Notes under the pieces: model-generated | Database searches by the model: none | What the model saw: the letters and a program-made list of their open reading frames with translations, nothing else | Told to the model about the DNA's origin: nothing | Translations under genes and position numbers: made by a program | Shown: piece after piece, positions 16,439 to 25,308 of the stretch | How the letters are laid out: every line of letters starts with the position of its first letter | Position numbering within the stretch: position 1 is the stretch's first letter | Assembly: GCF_016019955.1 (NCBI RefSeq) | Contig: NZ_JAECRZ010000017.1 | Coordinates: 1 to 59,515, forward strand | Direction of reading: 5' to 3' | DNA length: 59,515 nt | Origin: Thiosulfatihalobacter marinus | GTDB taxonomy: Bacteria; Pseudomonadota; Alphaproteobacteria; Rhodobacterales; Rhodobacteraceae

Positions 16439-18220
16439 TCACAAAGGCCAGAATAGCGGGATCAGCGCCGAGGCCAAAAGCCCCACCGACAGGTTCAGCG
16501 GGATCCCCACCCGCATGAAATCGGTAAACCGATACCCGCCAGGCCCATAAACCATCATATTGGTCTGATAGCTGATCGGCGTGGCAAAGGTCGCACTGGC
16601 CGAAATCATCACCGCAATCACCAACGGGCGCGGATCCACGCCCAGCGAGGTGGCAATACCGATCGCCACCGGTGTCAGCACCACCGCCACCGCATGGTTG
16701 ATTGTCTCTGACAGAACCGACGTCAGCAAATAGATCGCCCAGACGATAAAGAACGGCGGCAAACCCTCGATATAGGGCGAGATTGCATGTACGATCAGCT
16801 CGATCGCGCCCGAAGTCTCCAGCGCCGTGGCCACCGCCAGCATGGCAAAGATCAACGCCAGCAACCGCCCGTCGACAAATCCAAAGGCCTCGTCACTGTC
16901 GATACAGCGGGTCAGGAACACCAGCGCCATCGCCAGCACCGCCAAAAGCAGGATCGGCGCAACGCCAAACGCGGCCAGGATCACGATCCCGGCCAGCGCC
17001 CCAATCGCGACGGGCGCATGGCTGCGCCGATAGGCGCGGTCCGTGGGCTTGGACACGTCCAGCATGTTCATGTCCCGCGCCAGACGCTGGATATCCTCGG
17101 GCGCCCCTTCCAGCAACAGCGTGTCCCCGGCCTGCACCACCAGATCGTCCAGCTGGCGCCCGATATTCTTGTCACGACGATGCGCCGCAATCGGATAAAC
17201 ACCATAACGCCGCCGCAAACGCAGATCGCCCAGCCGCCGCCCCACCATCCGGCAATTGGGCGTGATCAGCGCCTCGACAGTGCTGGTCTCCACCGCCGAT
17301 ACCTGATCCACCCGCTTGAGCGACTTGTTGCGCTGCAAAGACAGCAATTCGGTCATCTTGGTGCGCAGAACCACGCGGTCGCCCACCTGAAGCGTGACAT
17401 CCTTGAGATCGCGCCGCAGCGACGCATCTCCCCGGATCACGTCAACCAGCCGCACGCCCTCGCGCTTGAACAGCTGCACCGAAAGCACCTCGCGCCCGAT
17501 CAGGTTGGAATCCGGCGGGATCACCGCCTCGGTAAAGAACTTCTTGGAAGCCTTGTCCGACGACAGCAGGTTGGCCATGCTGTCCCGGCTGGGCAACAGG
17601 CGCGGCGCGATGAAGGCCAGGTAAAAGCCGCCCCAAACCGCCAGGATCGCCGCCAGCGGGGTAACTTCGAAGATCGTGAACGGCTCCAGCCCGCGCGCGC
17701 GCGCCACACCATCCACCAACAGGTTGGTCGAGGTCCCGATCAGTGTCAGACACCCCCCCAGGATTGCCGCATAGCTGAGCGGTATCAGGAATTTGGAAGC
17801 TGAAATATTCAGCTTGCGCGCCAATTGCACAAAAACCGGAATCATCACCACCACGACCGGGGTGTTGTTCATGAAGGCCGACGCAATCATCACGAACACC
17901 ATCAGCGCCCCGATCGCCACCGCCGGGCTGCGCTCGGCATGGGCCTCGGCCAGTTGCGTGAACCAGTCCAGCGCCCCGGTGCGCACCAGAGCCCCCATGA
18001 CGATGAACATGGCCGCAATTGTCCAGGGCGCCGGGTTGGACAGCACCGCCAGCGCCTCTTCATATGGCAGCAACCCCAGGATCAGCAAAACCGATGCCCC
18101 GGCAATGGCCACCACTTCCGCCGGATAGGCCTCGCGCATGAACAGCGCGAACATAAAAACCACAACCCCAAGGGCCAGAAATGCCTGTGTGGTTTGGGAA
18201 AAATCGAACAAATCCATCAT
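16439..18220 (-). CDS. SLC13-family permease with two TrkA-C domains
   Basis: The 593-residue membrane protein belongs to the divalent anion:Na+ symporter group. Two membrane halves (about 1-195 and 400-593, with NNTPVVVVMIP and the TSVLSETINHAVAV substrate-site segments) flank two RCK/TrkA-C domains (about 215-375, e.g. LKDVTLQVGDRVVL and LDDLVVQAGDTLLLEG). Such proteins carry dicarboxylates or sulfate-like ions; the substrate here cannot be told. ATG 18220 is followed directly by a second ATG, with GGAAG upstream of both. It is not clearly in an operon. Confidence 0.85.
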   Translation of the reverse strand: MMDLFDFSQTTQAFLALGVVVFMFALFMREAYPAEVVAIAGASVLLILGLLPYEEALAVLSNPAPWTIAAMFIVMGALVRTGALDWFTQLAEAHAERSPAVAIGALMVFVMIASAFMNNTPVVVVMIPVFVQLARKLNISASKFLIPLSYAAILGGCLTLIGTSTNLLVDGVARARGLEPFTIFEVTPLAAILAVWGGFYLAFIAPRLLPSRDSMANLLSSDKASKKFFTEAVIPPDSNLIGREVLSVQLFKREGVRLVDVIRGDASLRRDLKDVTLQVGDRVVLRTKMTELLSLQRNKSLKRVDQVSAVETSTVEALITPNCRMVGRRLGDLRLRRRYGVYPIAAHRRDKNIGRQLDDLVVQAGDTLLLEGAPEDIQRLARDMNMLDVSKPTDRAYRRSHAPVAIGALAGIVILAAFGVAPILLLAVLAMALVFLTRCIDSDEAFGFVDGRLLALIFAMLAVATALETSGAIELIVHAISPYIEGLPPFFIVWAIYLLTSVLSETINHAVAVVLTPVAIGIATSLGVDPRPLVIAVMISASATFATPISYQTNMMVYGPGGYRFTDFMRVGIPLNLSVGLLASALIPLFWPL

Positions 18221-18261
18221 TCTTCCAATATCTTGTCGGCGCTACAATTACCCAAGCCCCC

Positions 18262-19152
18262 CTAGGGGGCAAGCCCGTCCTGCCGACGCGGCTGCACAAG
18301 AAACATTCCGGCCACAATCAGCGCCATCGCCATCCAGACCCACAGCGAATACCGCTCGTCCAGCAACAGCATGGCCCACAGCACACCCGCCCCCGTGACC
18401 ACATAGGAAACCTGCGCGGCAAAGACCGATCCGGCCCGCGTCACCAGCCAGACATAAGCCGTATAAACGACCACATGAATCAACGACGAGGCCAAAAGCG
18501 CGTATTCGGGACCGTCCCACCGGGTGCGCGGGTCAATGAATTGGCCGGTGATCAGCGCCAGCGGCAAGGCCACCAGCGCGCCCACTACCGATGCGCCAAA
18601 CAGAACATGCCCCGGCCCCAGCCCGTGCATGCCCCAGCGCGCCACCACATTGCCCTCGACCGCGTAACACAATGGCGCGATCACCGCGACCGGCAGCCAC
18701 AGAACCATGCCCGCCTCGGGCAGCGCGTCCGGGCCGGCCAGGATCGTCACCCCCACAAGACCGGCCACCAACCCGCCCAAACGGGCCCAGCCGAACCGGT
18801 CGATTCCCAGACCCAGCGCCACCGGAAAGGCGAATATCGGCACCAGCGAAATCACCACCGACATCACCCCCGCCGGCAGAAAGGCCGCCGCGCTATAAGA
18901 AAAGCTGTTGGGCAGAACCGTGCCCAGCAGCGCGATCATCAGAAAAAAACCCCAATGGCGGCGGGGCAGCGTGACCGGCTTGCCCGCCACCAGACGGAAC
19001 AAACCCATCCCAAGCGCACCGATCACCAATTGCCAGAAAATCAATCCAAGGGGCAAATAGCCCTCGGACACGGCGATCTTGGTCAGGGGCTGTGTCAGCC
19101 CCCAGCCCGCGCCAATGGCCAAAAGCACGGTCATACCCTGTATCAGGGACAT
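18262..19152 (-). CDS. EamA/DMT-family inner-membrane transporter
   Basis: The 296-residue protein has the ten-helix pattern of the drug/metabolite transporter superfamily, with two EamA repeats (start MSLIQGMTVLLAIGAGWGLTQP). It ends LVQPRRQDGLAP. Substrate unknown; many family members export amino acids or metabolites. The ATG at 19152 lies one base after the stop of the YmdB-type gene (TGACATG), so the two are translationally coupled. Confidence 0.82.
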   Translation of the reverse strand: MSLIQGMTVLLAIGAGWGLTQPLTKIAVSEGYLPLGLIFWQLVIGALGMGLFRLVAGKPVTLPRRHWGFFLMIALLGTVLPNSFSYSAAAFLPAGVMSVVISLVPIFAFPVALGLGIDRFGWARLGGLVAGLVGVTILAGPDALPEAGMVLWLPVAVIAPLCYAVEGNVVARWGMHGLGPGHVLFGASVVGALVALPLALITGQFIDPRTRWDGPEYALLASSLIHVVVYTAYVWLVTRAGSVFAAQVSYVVTGAGVLWAMLLLDERYSLWVWMAMALIVAGMFLVQPRRQDGLAP

Positions 19153-19153
19153 G

Positions 19154-19972
19154 TCAGACCGGCCCCGCCTGGGCCAGCCGCCCGCCCTGGCGCACCATTT
19201 CGACACGCGTGGCGGCGCCGGTCCGGTCATCGGTTTCCACATAAACCCCGGACAGCGTGGCCTCGCCCAGCGCCGGGGTGAACCGCGCCTTGGGCATCCC
19301 AGTAATGAAACGGCGCATCGGTTCGGACTTTTCCATGCCGATTACCGAGTCGTAATCGCCGCACATCCCGGCATCGCCCTGAAACGCCGTGCCACCCTCA
19401 AGAATCTGGGTGTCGGCGGTGGGAATATGGGTATGGGTACCCACCACGAGGCTGGCGCGCCTGTCGCAGAAATGACCCATGGCCATCTTCTCGGACGTTG
19501 CCTCGCAATGCATGTCTATGATGGCGGCCTGCACCATGCCGCCGCGCGGGTGGGCGCGCAGCACCTGATCGACAGCGGAAAACGGATCGCCATAGGGCTG
19601 TTTCATGAACACCTGACCCAGCGCCTGCGCCACCAGCAGCTTGCGACCGCCGCGCGCCTCGAACACGCGGTGCCCCCGCCCCGGAACCTCGCCGCGTGCA
19701 TAATTCAGTGGCCGCAGGATGCGCGGCTCGGTCTGGATGAATTGAAGCATGTCCTTCTGATCGAAGGCATGATCTCCCAATGTGATGCAATCAGCGCCCG
19801 CTTCCAGCAACAGCTTGGCATGGGCACCCGAAAGCCCCATTCCATTGGAAGCGTTTTCCCCGTTTACCACCACGAAATCCAGCTTCCACGACTCGCGCAG
19901 GCCCGGCAGCTTCTCCTGTACGGCGGCACGCCCCGCGCGCCCCATCACATCACCAAGAAAAAGTATCTTCAT
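19154..19972 (-). CDS. YmdB-type metallophosphoesterase
   Basis: The 272-residue protein belongs to the TIGR00282 group. Dimetal ligands are visible in order: MKILFLGDVMGRAG (Asp8), VNGENASNG (Glu/Asn), LGDHAFDQ, DMHCEATSEK and VGTHTHIPTAD. Bacillus YmdB hydrolyses 2',3'-cyclic nucleotides and affects RNA metabolism; activity here is inferred. ATG 19972 is chosen because the family starts there; the Shine-Dalgarno is weak. The EamA gene follows immediately. A composite repeat pair lies upstream. Confidence 0.85.
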   Translation of the reverse strand: MKILFLGDVMGRAGRAAVQEKLPGLRESWKLDFVVVNGENASNGMGLSGAHAKLLLEAGADCITLGDHAFDQKDMLQFIQTEPRILRPLNYARGEVPGRGHRVFEARGGRKLLVAQALGQVFMKQPYGDPFSAVDQVLRAHPRGGMVQAAIIDMHCEATSEKMAMGHFCDRRASLVVGTHTHIPTADTQILEGGTAFQGDAGMCGDYDSVIGMEKSEPMRRFITGMPKARFTPALGEATLSGVYVETDDRTGAATRVEMVRQGGRLAQAGPV

Positions 19973-20027
19973 GGCGCAACGGCCTACTCTTCCCGCACCG
20001 GCTGGACAAGTGGCAAGGAAGGCGTTT

Positions 20028-20103
20028 GAGTATTTTTGGCAAAATGAAGACGGACGAGCGCATGTCCGCACCTTCATTTTGCTGGAAATACTCCCGCCGG
20101 AGG
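20028..20103. repeat. Inverted pair of the GAGTATTT...AAAATGAAG box
   Basis: One box copy (20028-20049) faces a second in opposite orientation (20072-20095), separated by a loop that itself holds CGGAC/GTCCG. The second copy is followed by CTCC-CGCC-GGAG. The whole can fold as a long imperfect hairpin between the 5' end of the YmdB-type gene and the 3' end of the cyclo-ligase gene. Confidence 0.65.
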
Positions 20104-20116
20104 CCACAAATCTCTG

Positions 20117-20677
20117 TCACGCCACCTCGATGATCCGGCTTTCGGTCACGATCATGTCCAGCGGCTGGTCGGTTGGTTCCAAAGGCAAGGCATCGGCCTG
20201 CTGGGCATCAAAGGCAAAGCCGATTGCCAAGGTGGCCCTGCACGCGCGCAATCGTTCCAGGGTGCGATCGTAGAACCCCCCGCCATAGCCCAGCCGCCCA
20301 CCTGTCAGATCAAAAGCCACCAGCGGCACGACCAGTATCTCAGGGTCGAAAAACGCGTCGACCTCGGGCACCATTGCCCCGAACGGCCCTTCTCGCAGAG
20401 GCGCGTCAGGTTCCCAGCGCGAGAATTCCAGAGGCAACCCCGCGCGCTGAATGACTGGTACACCCACCGGTCCGTGTGCTGCGGCCTCGGCCATGGCGGC
20501 GACCGGGCTGATTTCGGTGCGGATTGGCAAATAGCCCGACAGGGGAACCCCGCGATAGCCCGCCAGCACTTCGGACAGACGGCCCGCCTGACCCGGCCCA
20601 TTCGATTCGAACGCCAACTCGCGCCGCGCAAATGCCGCCTTGCGTGCTTCTGACTTGTTCTGTGCCAGTGTTGTCAT
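20117..20677 (-). CDS. 5-formyltetrahydrofolate cyclo-ligase
   Basis: This cytosolic enzyme turns 5-formyl-THF into 5,10-methenyl-THF using ATP. The 186-residue product has the family signature LGYGGGFYDRTL (about 130-141), an N-terminal Arg-rich segment (SEARKAAFARRELA) and the GYLPIRTEISP strand. Length is normal. It lies 9 nt downstream of the mgtE stop on the same strand and is probably cotranscribed. In many bacteria a 6S RNA gene is upstream; here there is no room for one. Confidence 0.92.
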   Translation of the reverse strand: MTTLAQNKSEARKAAFARRELAFESNGPGQAGRLSEVLAGYRGVPLSGYLPIRTEISPVAAMAEAAAHGPVGVPVIQRAGLPLEFSRWEPDAPLREGPFGAMVPEVDAFFDPEILVVPLVAFDLTGGRLGYGGGFYDRTLERLRACRATLAIGFAFDAQQADALPLEPTDQPLDMIVTESRIIEVA

Positions 20678-20686
20678 CGCGCGTCC

Positions 20687-22078
20687 TTACAGTAATACAG
20701 CGCTGGCCAGACCCAGGAAGGCAAAGAAGCCCACCACGTCTGTCACGGTTGTCACGAACGGCCCCGAGGCCAGCGCCGGATCGATACCGGCCCGGTCCAG
20801 AACCATGGGAATGGCAATGCCGCCCAGAGCCGCGGCGATCTGTGTCAACACCATGGCCACGCCGATCACCACGGCCAGCATCGGCACACCGAACCAGGCG
20901 CCGGCCAGAACCGCCATGATGAAACCGAACAGCACCCCGTTGATCGCCCCCACGGAAATTTCGCGCCGGATCACCCGCAGCGCGTTCTGCGCCGTCAAAT
21001 CCTTGGTGGCGATCGCGCGCACGGCCACCGTCATGGTTTGCGTGCCCGCATTGCCCCCCATCGAGGCCACGATCGGCATCAGCACCGCAAGCGCCACCAT
21101 CTGGTCGATCGCCCCCGAGAACAGTTCGATCACCAGAGAGGCCAGAATCGCCGTCAGCAGGTTGACGAACAGCCAGGTTGCCCGCCCCCGCGCGGTTTCC
21201 ATTACCCGGTCGCTGATGCTGGATTCGTCGCTCACCCCGGCCAGGCGCAAGATGTCCTCTTCATGTTCCTCATCCAGAACGATCATCGCGTCGTCAATGG
21301 TGATCACCCCGACCAGGCGGTCATCCTGATCCACCACCGGGGCGGAAATCAGATGGTACTGGTTGAACGCATAGGCCACTTCGGATTCGGGCTGTGTGAC
21401 CGGGATAACCTGAAACACCTCCTCCGTGATGTCCTTCATCGCCACGCTGCGTCGTGACGACATCAACTTGCCCAGGGTCACATTGCCAACGGGGCGCATT
21501 TTCGGATCCACCAGGATCACGTGGTAGAACTGATCCGGCAGATCTTCGTCATTTCTCAGAAAATCGATGACTTCTCCGACCGTCCAGTGTTCGGGCGCGA
21601 ACACGGTCTCGCGCTGCATCAGGCGCCCGGCAGAGTATTCCGGGTAGCTGAGCGATTGTTCCACCGCGACCCGGTCGGCATCTTCCAACTGGTCGAGAAT
21701 GGCTTCCTGCTGGCTTTCATCCAGATCTTCGACAAGGTCGACGATGTCATCGGATTCAAGATCGCGCACCGCCTCGGCCAGAACATCCGGGCGCAGGATC
21801 GAGATGATCTCTTCGCGGATACCCTCATCCAGTTCCGACAGGATGTCCCCGTCAAACTCGCGATCATAAAGCTGGATCAGGCGGCGGCGCTCGGCCGGGT
21901 TGATCTGTTCCAGGATGTCGGCGATGTCGGCCGCGTGCAACGGCTCCATCAGGTCGATCAGCTGCTGGCGGTCATCCACTTCCACAGCGTGAAGCGCGGC
22001 CGCCACGGTGCGCGGGTTCAGCGTATAGGCTTCTTCGGCCTCGGTCTCGGGGGCGATCTGGTCATCGGTCTCGGTCAT
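20687..22078 (-). CDS. mgtE: MgtE-family magnesium transporter
   Basis: The 463-residue protein has the MgtE layout: an N-terminal acidic helical domain (about 20-130, with DIADILEQINPAERRRL and DDIVDLVEDLDESQQEAIL), a CBS pair (about 135-260) and five membrane helices with GGNAGTQT, the family pore signature. It forms a Mg2+-gated channel in the inner membrane. ATG 22078 follows AAGGAGG and is preferred over an earlier start. It is divergent from the guanine deaminase gene across 147 bp; I see no Mg2+ riboswitch there. Confidence 0.93.
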   Translation of the reverse strand: MTETDDQIAPETEAEEAYTLNPRTVAAALHAVEVDDRQQLIDLMEPLHAADIADILEQINPAERRRLIQLYDREFDGDILSELDEGIREEIISILRPDVLAEAVRDLESDDIVDLVEDLDESQQEAILDQLEDADRVAVEQSLSYPEYSAGRLMQRETVFAPEHWTVGEVIDFLRNDEDLPDQFYHVILVDPKMRPVGNVTLGKLMSSRRSVAMKDITEEVFQVIPVTQPESEVAYAFNQYHLISAPVVDQDDRLVGVITIDDAMIVLDEEHEEDILRLAGVSDESSISDRVMETARGRATWLFVNLLTAILASLVIELFSGAIDQMVALAVLMPIVASMGGNAGTQTMTVAVRAIATKDLTAQNALRVIRREISVGAINGVLFGFIMAVLAGAWFGVPMLAVVIGVAMVLTQIAAALGGIAIPMVLDRAGIDPALASGPFVTTVTDVVGFFAFLGLASAVLL

Positions 22079-22225
22079 GCGGCGCCCTCCTTGTGCCAGC
22101 CATCCGCCAGCCACGCGGACCATAGGAGAAAGCGGGACAGAAACTCAATGGGATGCGACAATTTACAGGCCAAAAAAGGCGGGCTAGGCTGGGCCTTCGC
22201 GCGCAAGACAGGAGCCCGACCGCCA

Positions 22226-23515
22226 ATGACGCAAGATACCCTGCTGCTGGGGCAGACGCTCCACTATCACGGCTCGCCGTTCGACATAGCGCCACAAGAC
22301 GCGGCGCGCCACGACACAAATGGCGCGGTGCTGATCCGCGCCGGTCGAATCGCTGCCACCGGATCGGGAGAGGGTCTGCGCGCCGCCCATCCCCGGGCCC
22401 GGATCGTCGATTATGGCGACCGGCTGATCATGGCGGGGTTTGTCGATGCGCATGTCCACTATCCCCAGACCGGTATCATCGCCAGCTGGGGCAAACGGCT
22501 GATCGACTGGCTCAATACATACACCTTCCCCGAAGAGATGCGCTTTGACGATCCCGGCCACGCCGCCGACACCGCGCGCACCTATCTGGACCTGACCGCG
22601 CGCCACGGCGTGACCACCATGGCCAGCTACTGCACGATCCACCCGGCGTCGGTTGATGCCTTTTTCGCCCAGGCGCAGGCGCGCGGCCAGCGGGTGATCG
22701 CAGGCAAGACCTGCATGGACCGCAACGCCCCCGAAGGGCTGCGTGACACCGCCCAGACCGCCTATGACGACAGCAAGGCGCTGATCGCGCGCTGGCACGG
22801 GGTTGACCGGCTGTCCTATGCGATCACACCGCGCTTCTCGCCCACCTCCACACCCCAACAACTGGATGCGCTGGGCCAGCTCTGGACAGAGCATCCCGAT
22901 TGCCTGATGCAGACCCATCTCAGCGAACAGACCGACGAAATCGCCTGGGTGCAGGGCCTGTTCCCCGAGGCGCGCGATTATCTGGACACATACGAACAGT
23001 TTGGCCTGCTGGGTGAAAAGGGCCTGTACGGCCATGCGATCCACCTGGAACCGCGCGAACGCGCCCGCCTGCGCGACGTGGGCGCCGGGCTGATCCACTG
23101 CCCCACCTCGAACATGTTCATCGGCTCGGGGCTGTTCGACATGGCCGGGCTCACCGGCGAAGGCCAGCGAATTGGGCTGGCCAGCGACACGGGCGGCGGG
23201 TCAAGCTTTTCCATGCTGCGCACCATGGCCGCCGCCTATGAGATTGCGCAACTGCGCCATACTCCCCTGCACGCCGCCCAGCTTTTGTGGCTGGCCACCG
23301 CCGGATCGGCCCGCGCGCTTCACCTGGAAGACAGGATCGGCAATCTGGCGCCCGGCATGGAGGCCGATATCGTGGTCCTGGATCTCGCCTCGACCCCGGA
23401 TATCGCCCAACGCACGACCCGAGCAGAAACCTTCTGGGAAGCCATTTTTCCCACCATCATGATGGGCGATGACCGCGCCATTGCCGCCACCTGGATCAAT
23501 GGGCGGCAGGTCTGA
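22226..23515 (+). CDS. guaD: Guanine deaminase
   Basis: A zinc amidohydrolase that converts guanine to xanthine, feeding purine breakdown. The 429-residue protein has the metal motif GFVDAHVHYPQ (HxH), the TTMASYCTIHPAS region, QTHLSEQ, IHCPTSNMFIGSGLF and LASDTGGGSSFS with the metal-binding Asp. Length fits the family. The ATG at 22226 follows GGAG 12 nt upstream and starts the family N-terminus. The product xanthine leads to urate, the substrate of PuuD encoded 17 kb away. Confidence 0.92.
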   Translation: MTQDTLLLGQTLHYHGSPFDIAPQDAARHDTNGAVLIRAGRIAATGSGEGLRAAHPRARIVDYGDRLIMAGFVDAHVHYPQTGIIASWGKRLIDWLNTYTFPEEMRFDDPGHAADTARTYLDLTARHGVTTMASYCTIHPASVDAFFAQAQARGQRVIAGKTCMDRNAPEGLRDTAQTAYDDSKALIARWHGVDRLSYAITPRFSPTSTPQQLDALGQLWTEHPDCLMQTHLSEQTDEIAWVQGLFPEARDYLDTYEQFGLLGEKGLYGHAIHLEPRERARLRDVGAGLIHCPTSNMFIGSGLFDMAGLTGEGQRIGLASDTGGGSSFSMLRTMAAAYEIAQLRHTPLHAAQLLWLATAGSARALHLEDRIGNLAPGMEADIVVLDLASTPDIAQRTTRAETFWEAIFPTIMMGDDRAIAATWINGRQV

Positions 23516-23524
23516 TTTTCAGTG

Positions 23525-23572
23525 TTCCGGAAATACTCCGGGGAGTCGCCACCGGCGACGGGGCGGCGCCCC
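23525..23572. repeat. Composite box-plus-hairpins module, copy 2
   Basis: A box (TTCCGGAAATACTCC, 23525-23539) is followed by GTCGCC-ACC-GGCGAC (23545-23559) and GGGGC-GGC-GCCCC (23560-23564 with 23568-23572). Same order as at 16353 but different stem sequences. It sits between the convergent guanine deaminase and AsnC-domain genes. Confidence 0.65.
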
Positions 23573-23601
23573 GCTCCGAGGCGTCAGCCGAGACATGAGG
23601 C

Positions 23602-23618
23602 GCGCGCCAAAGGCGCGC
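23602..23618. terminator. Short GC hairpin between convergent genes
   Basis: GCGCGCC-AAA-GGCGCGC is a perfect 7-bp stem. No long T-run follows on either strand. It may add to termination of the convergent transcripts. Confidence 0.35.
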
Positions 23619-23634
23619 TCCTTCGGACCGCGTG

Positions 23635-23874
23635 TCAGAAAGCCTTGAAGGTCAGCGTGGTCAGCGATCGTTCGATCTCGGGAATGTCCAGCAAATGATC
23701 GTTGATGTATTTGCCGACATCCGCGTCATTGGGAATATACAGTTTCATCAACAAGTCATATTCGCCGCTGGTGGAATGCAGCTCGGAGTGGATTTCCTTC
23801 AGCGCGATCTCTTCGGCCACGCGGTATGTGGAGCCCGGTTTACAGCGGATCTGGATAAAGACACAGGTGGTCAT
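23635..23874 (-). CDS. Stand-alone AsnC/Lrp ligand-binding domain
   Basis: The 79-residue product is a RAM domain of the Lrp/AsnC family without the DNA-binding helix-turn-helix (TTCVFIQIRCKPGSTYRVAEEI then SGEYDLLMKLYIP). In full-length relatives this domain binds amino acids and builds oligomers. Stand-alone forms may bind a metabolite or modulate another Lrp protein; the role is unknown. ATG 23874 is preferred because upstream codons carry no domain. Monocistronic. Confidence 0.85.
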   Translation of the reverse strand: MTTCVFIQIRCKPGSTYRVAEEIALKEIHSELHSTSGEYDLLMKLYIPNDADVGKYINDHLLDIPEIERSLTTLTFKAF

Positions 23875-24004
23875 GGTGGCCTCGCTTGGGTTGCGCGCCA
23901 AGGCTGGCACAAAAGCCACCCGGACCACAATCCCGAAACACGCGTCTTGGCCCCGCTCCGCGCCCCGCCTATAAGGGCGGCGCAATCAGCCAGAGGAGCG
24001 GCCC

Positions 24005-24592
24005 ATGCGCACGGCCAGCGTCACGCGAACCACCGCGGAAACCCGGATCGATGTCGAGATCAATCTCGATGGCACCGGCATCTATGACAACCAGACCGGA
24101 GTCGGGTTCTTCGATCACATGCTGGATCAGCTGTCGCGCCATTCGCTGATCGACATGACAATCCGCGCCAAGGGCGATTATCACATCGACGATCACCACA
24201 CGGTCGAGGATACCGGCATCGCTCTGGGCCAGGCATTGAGCCAGGCGCTGGGGGACAAGACCGGAATCCGCCGCTATGCCGCCTGCCTGTTGCCCATGGA
24301 CGACGCGCTGGTGCGCGCCGCACTGGATCTGTCGGCCCGCCCCTACCTGGTGTGGTCGGTCGAAATGCCGACCCAGAAGATCGGCGCGTTCGACACCGAA
24401 CTGGTGCGCGAGTTCTTTCAGGCCCTTGCCACGCATGGCGGTATCACGCTGCATGTGGACCTGATCCACGGGATCAACAGCCACCACATTGCCGAGGCCA
24501 CCTTCAAGGCCGTGGCCCGGGCGCTGCGCGAGGCGGTGGAGACCGACCCGCGCAAGGCCGATGCCGTGCCTTCGACAAAAGGGGCGCTGTAG
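24005..24592 (+). CDS. hisB: Imidazoleglycerol-phosphate dehydratase
   Basis: HisB performs the sixth step of histidine synthesis, dehydrating imidazole glycerol phosphate. The 195-residue, single-function form has the metal motifs [27 protein letters not shown] and [21 protein letters not shown]. Length is normal. AGAGGAG precedes the ATG. hisH follows after 5 nt, so the two are one transcript. Confidence 0.96.
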   Translation: MRTASVTRTTAETRIDVEINLDGTGIYDNQTGVGFFDHMLDQLSRHSLIDMTIRAKGDYHIDDHHTVEDTGIALGQALSQALGDKTGIRRYAACLLPMDDALVRAALDLSARPYLVWSVEMPTQKIGAFDTELVREFFQALATHGGITLHVDLIHGINSHHIAEATFKAVARALREAVETDPRKADAVPSTKGAL

Positions 24593-24597
24593 GGCCC

Positions 24598-25236
24598 ATG
24601 CTGACGGCTATCATCGACTACGAGAGCGGGAACCTGCACTCGGCGGAAAAGGCATTCCAGCGCATGGCCCGCGACCTGGGCAGCGGCGAGGTGGTTGTCA
24701 CATCCGACGCAGAAACCGTGGCGCGCGCCGACCGGCTTGTCTTGCCCGGCGACGGCGCCTTTCCCGCCTGCGCCGCCGAGCTGCGCGGACACAAGGGCAT
24801 CTACGAAGCCATGGTCGAGGCGGTCGAACAAAAGGGCCGCCCGTTTCTGGGCATCTGCGTTGGGATGCAGTTGATGGCGACGACGGGCCATGAATACGAG
24901 GAGACGCCCGGGCTGAACTGGGTGGCCGGCGACGTGCAACGGATCGTGCCTGCCGACAGGGCGCTGAAAGTGCCGCATATGGGCTGGAACGATCTGGTGA
25001 TCGAACGCGCCCATCCGGTTCTGGACGGGGTCGTCACCGGAGATCACACCTATTTCGTGCATTCCTATCAGTTCCATGTGGACACCCCGGACGAGCGGAT
25101 AGCGCATGTCGATTACGGAGGGGATGTGACCGCGATCATCGGCCGCGACACGATGCTGGGGATGCAGTTCCACCCAGAGAAGAGCCAGGCCGTGGGGCTG
25201 CGCATGATCGGCAATTTCCTGCGCTGGATGCCCTGA
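24598..25236 (+). CDS. hisH: Imidazole glycerol phosphate synthase, glutaminase subunit
   Basis: HisH releases ammonia from glutamine and channels it to HisF. The 212-residue protein starts AIIDYESGNLHS and has the class-I amidotransferase nucleophile elbow in FLGICVGMQLM (Cys about 86), PHMGWNDL, and the His-Glu pair in MQFHPEKSQ. Partner hisF lies 3.6 kb downstream (28225), separated by three genes unrelated to histidine. Confidence 0.95.
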   Translation: MLTAIIDYESGNLHSAEKAFQRMARDLGSGEVVVTSDAETVARADRLVLPGDGAFPACAAELRGHKGIYEAMVEAVEQKGRPFLGICVGMQLMATTGHEYEETPGLNWVAGDVQRIVPADRALKVPHMGWNDLVIERAHPVLDGVVTGDHTYFVHSYQFHVDTPDERIAHVDYGGDVTAIIGRDTMLGMQFHPEKSQAVGLRMIGNFLRWMP

Positions 25237-25240
25237 CGGC

Positions 25241-25307
25241 GGGAGGGGCCAGCCCCTCTTGGCCGCAAGCGGCCAATTCACCCCGGGATATTTTCGGCCA
25301 AAAGAAG
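25241..25307. repeat. Composite hairpins-plus-box module, copy 3, probable bidirectional terminator
   Basis: Stem 1 GAGGGGC/GCCCCTC (25243-25258), stem 2 TTGGCCGC-AA-GCGGCCAA (25259-25276), then a degenerate box GGGATATTTTCGGCCAAAAG (from 25285) and AAG. Order matches the copy at 37220. It lies between convergent hisH and AraC-type genes. Confidence 0.65.
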
Positions 25308-25308
25308 A

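Noticed and set aside
20678..20690. 6S RNA expected upstream of the 5-formyl-THF cyclo-ligase gene
   Set aside because: mgtE ends 9 nt upstream, so there is no room for it.
22079..22225. Mg2+ or purine riboswitch between mgtE and guanine deaminase
   Set aside because: The 147-bp region shows no M-box or purine-aptamer core (no conserved three-way junction sequence).
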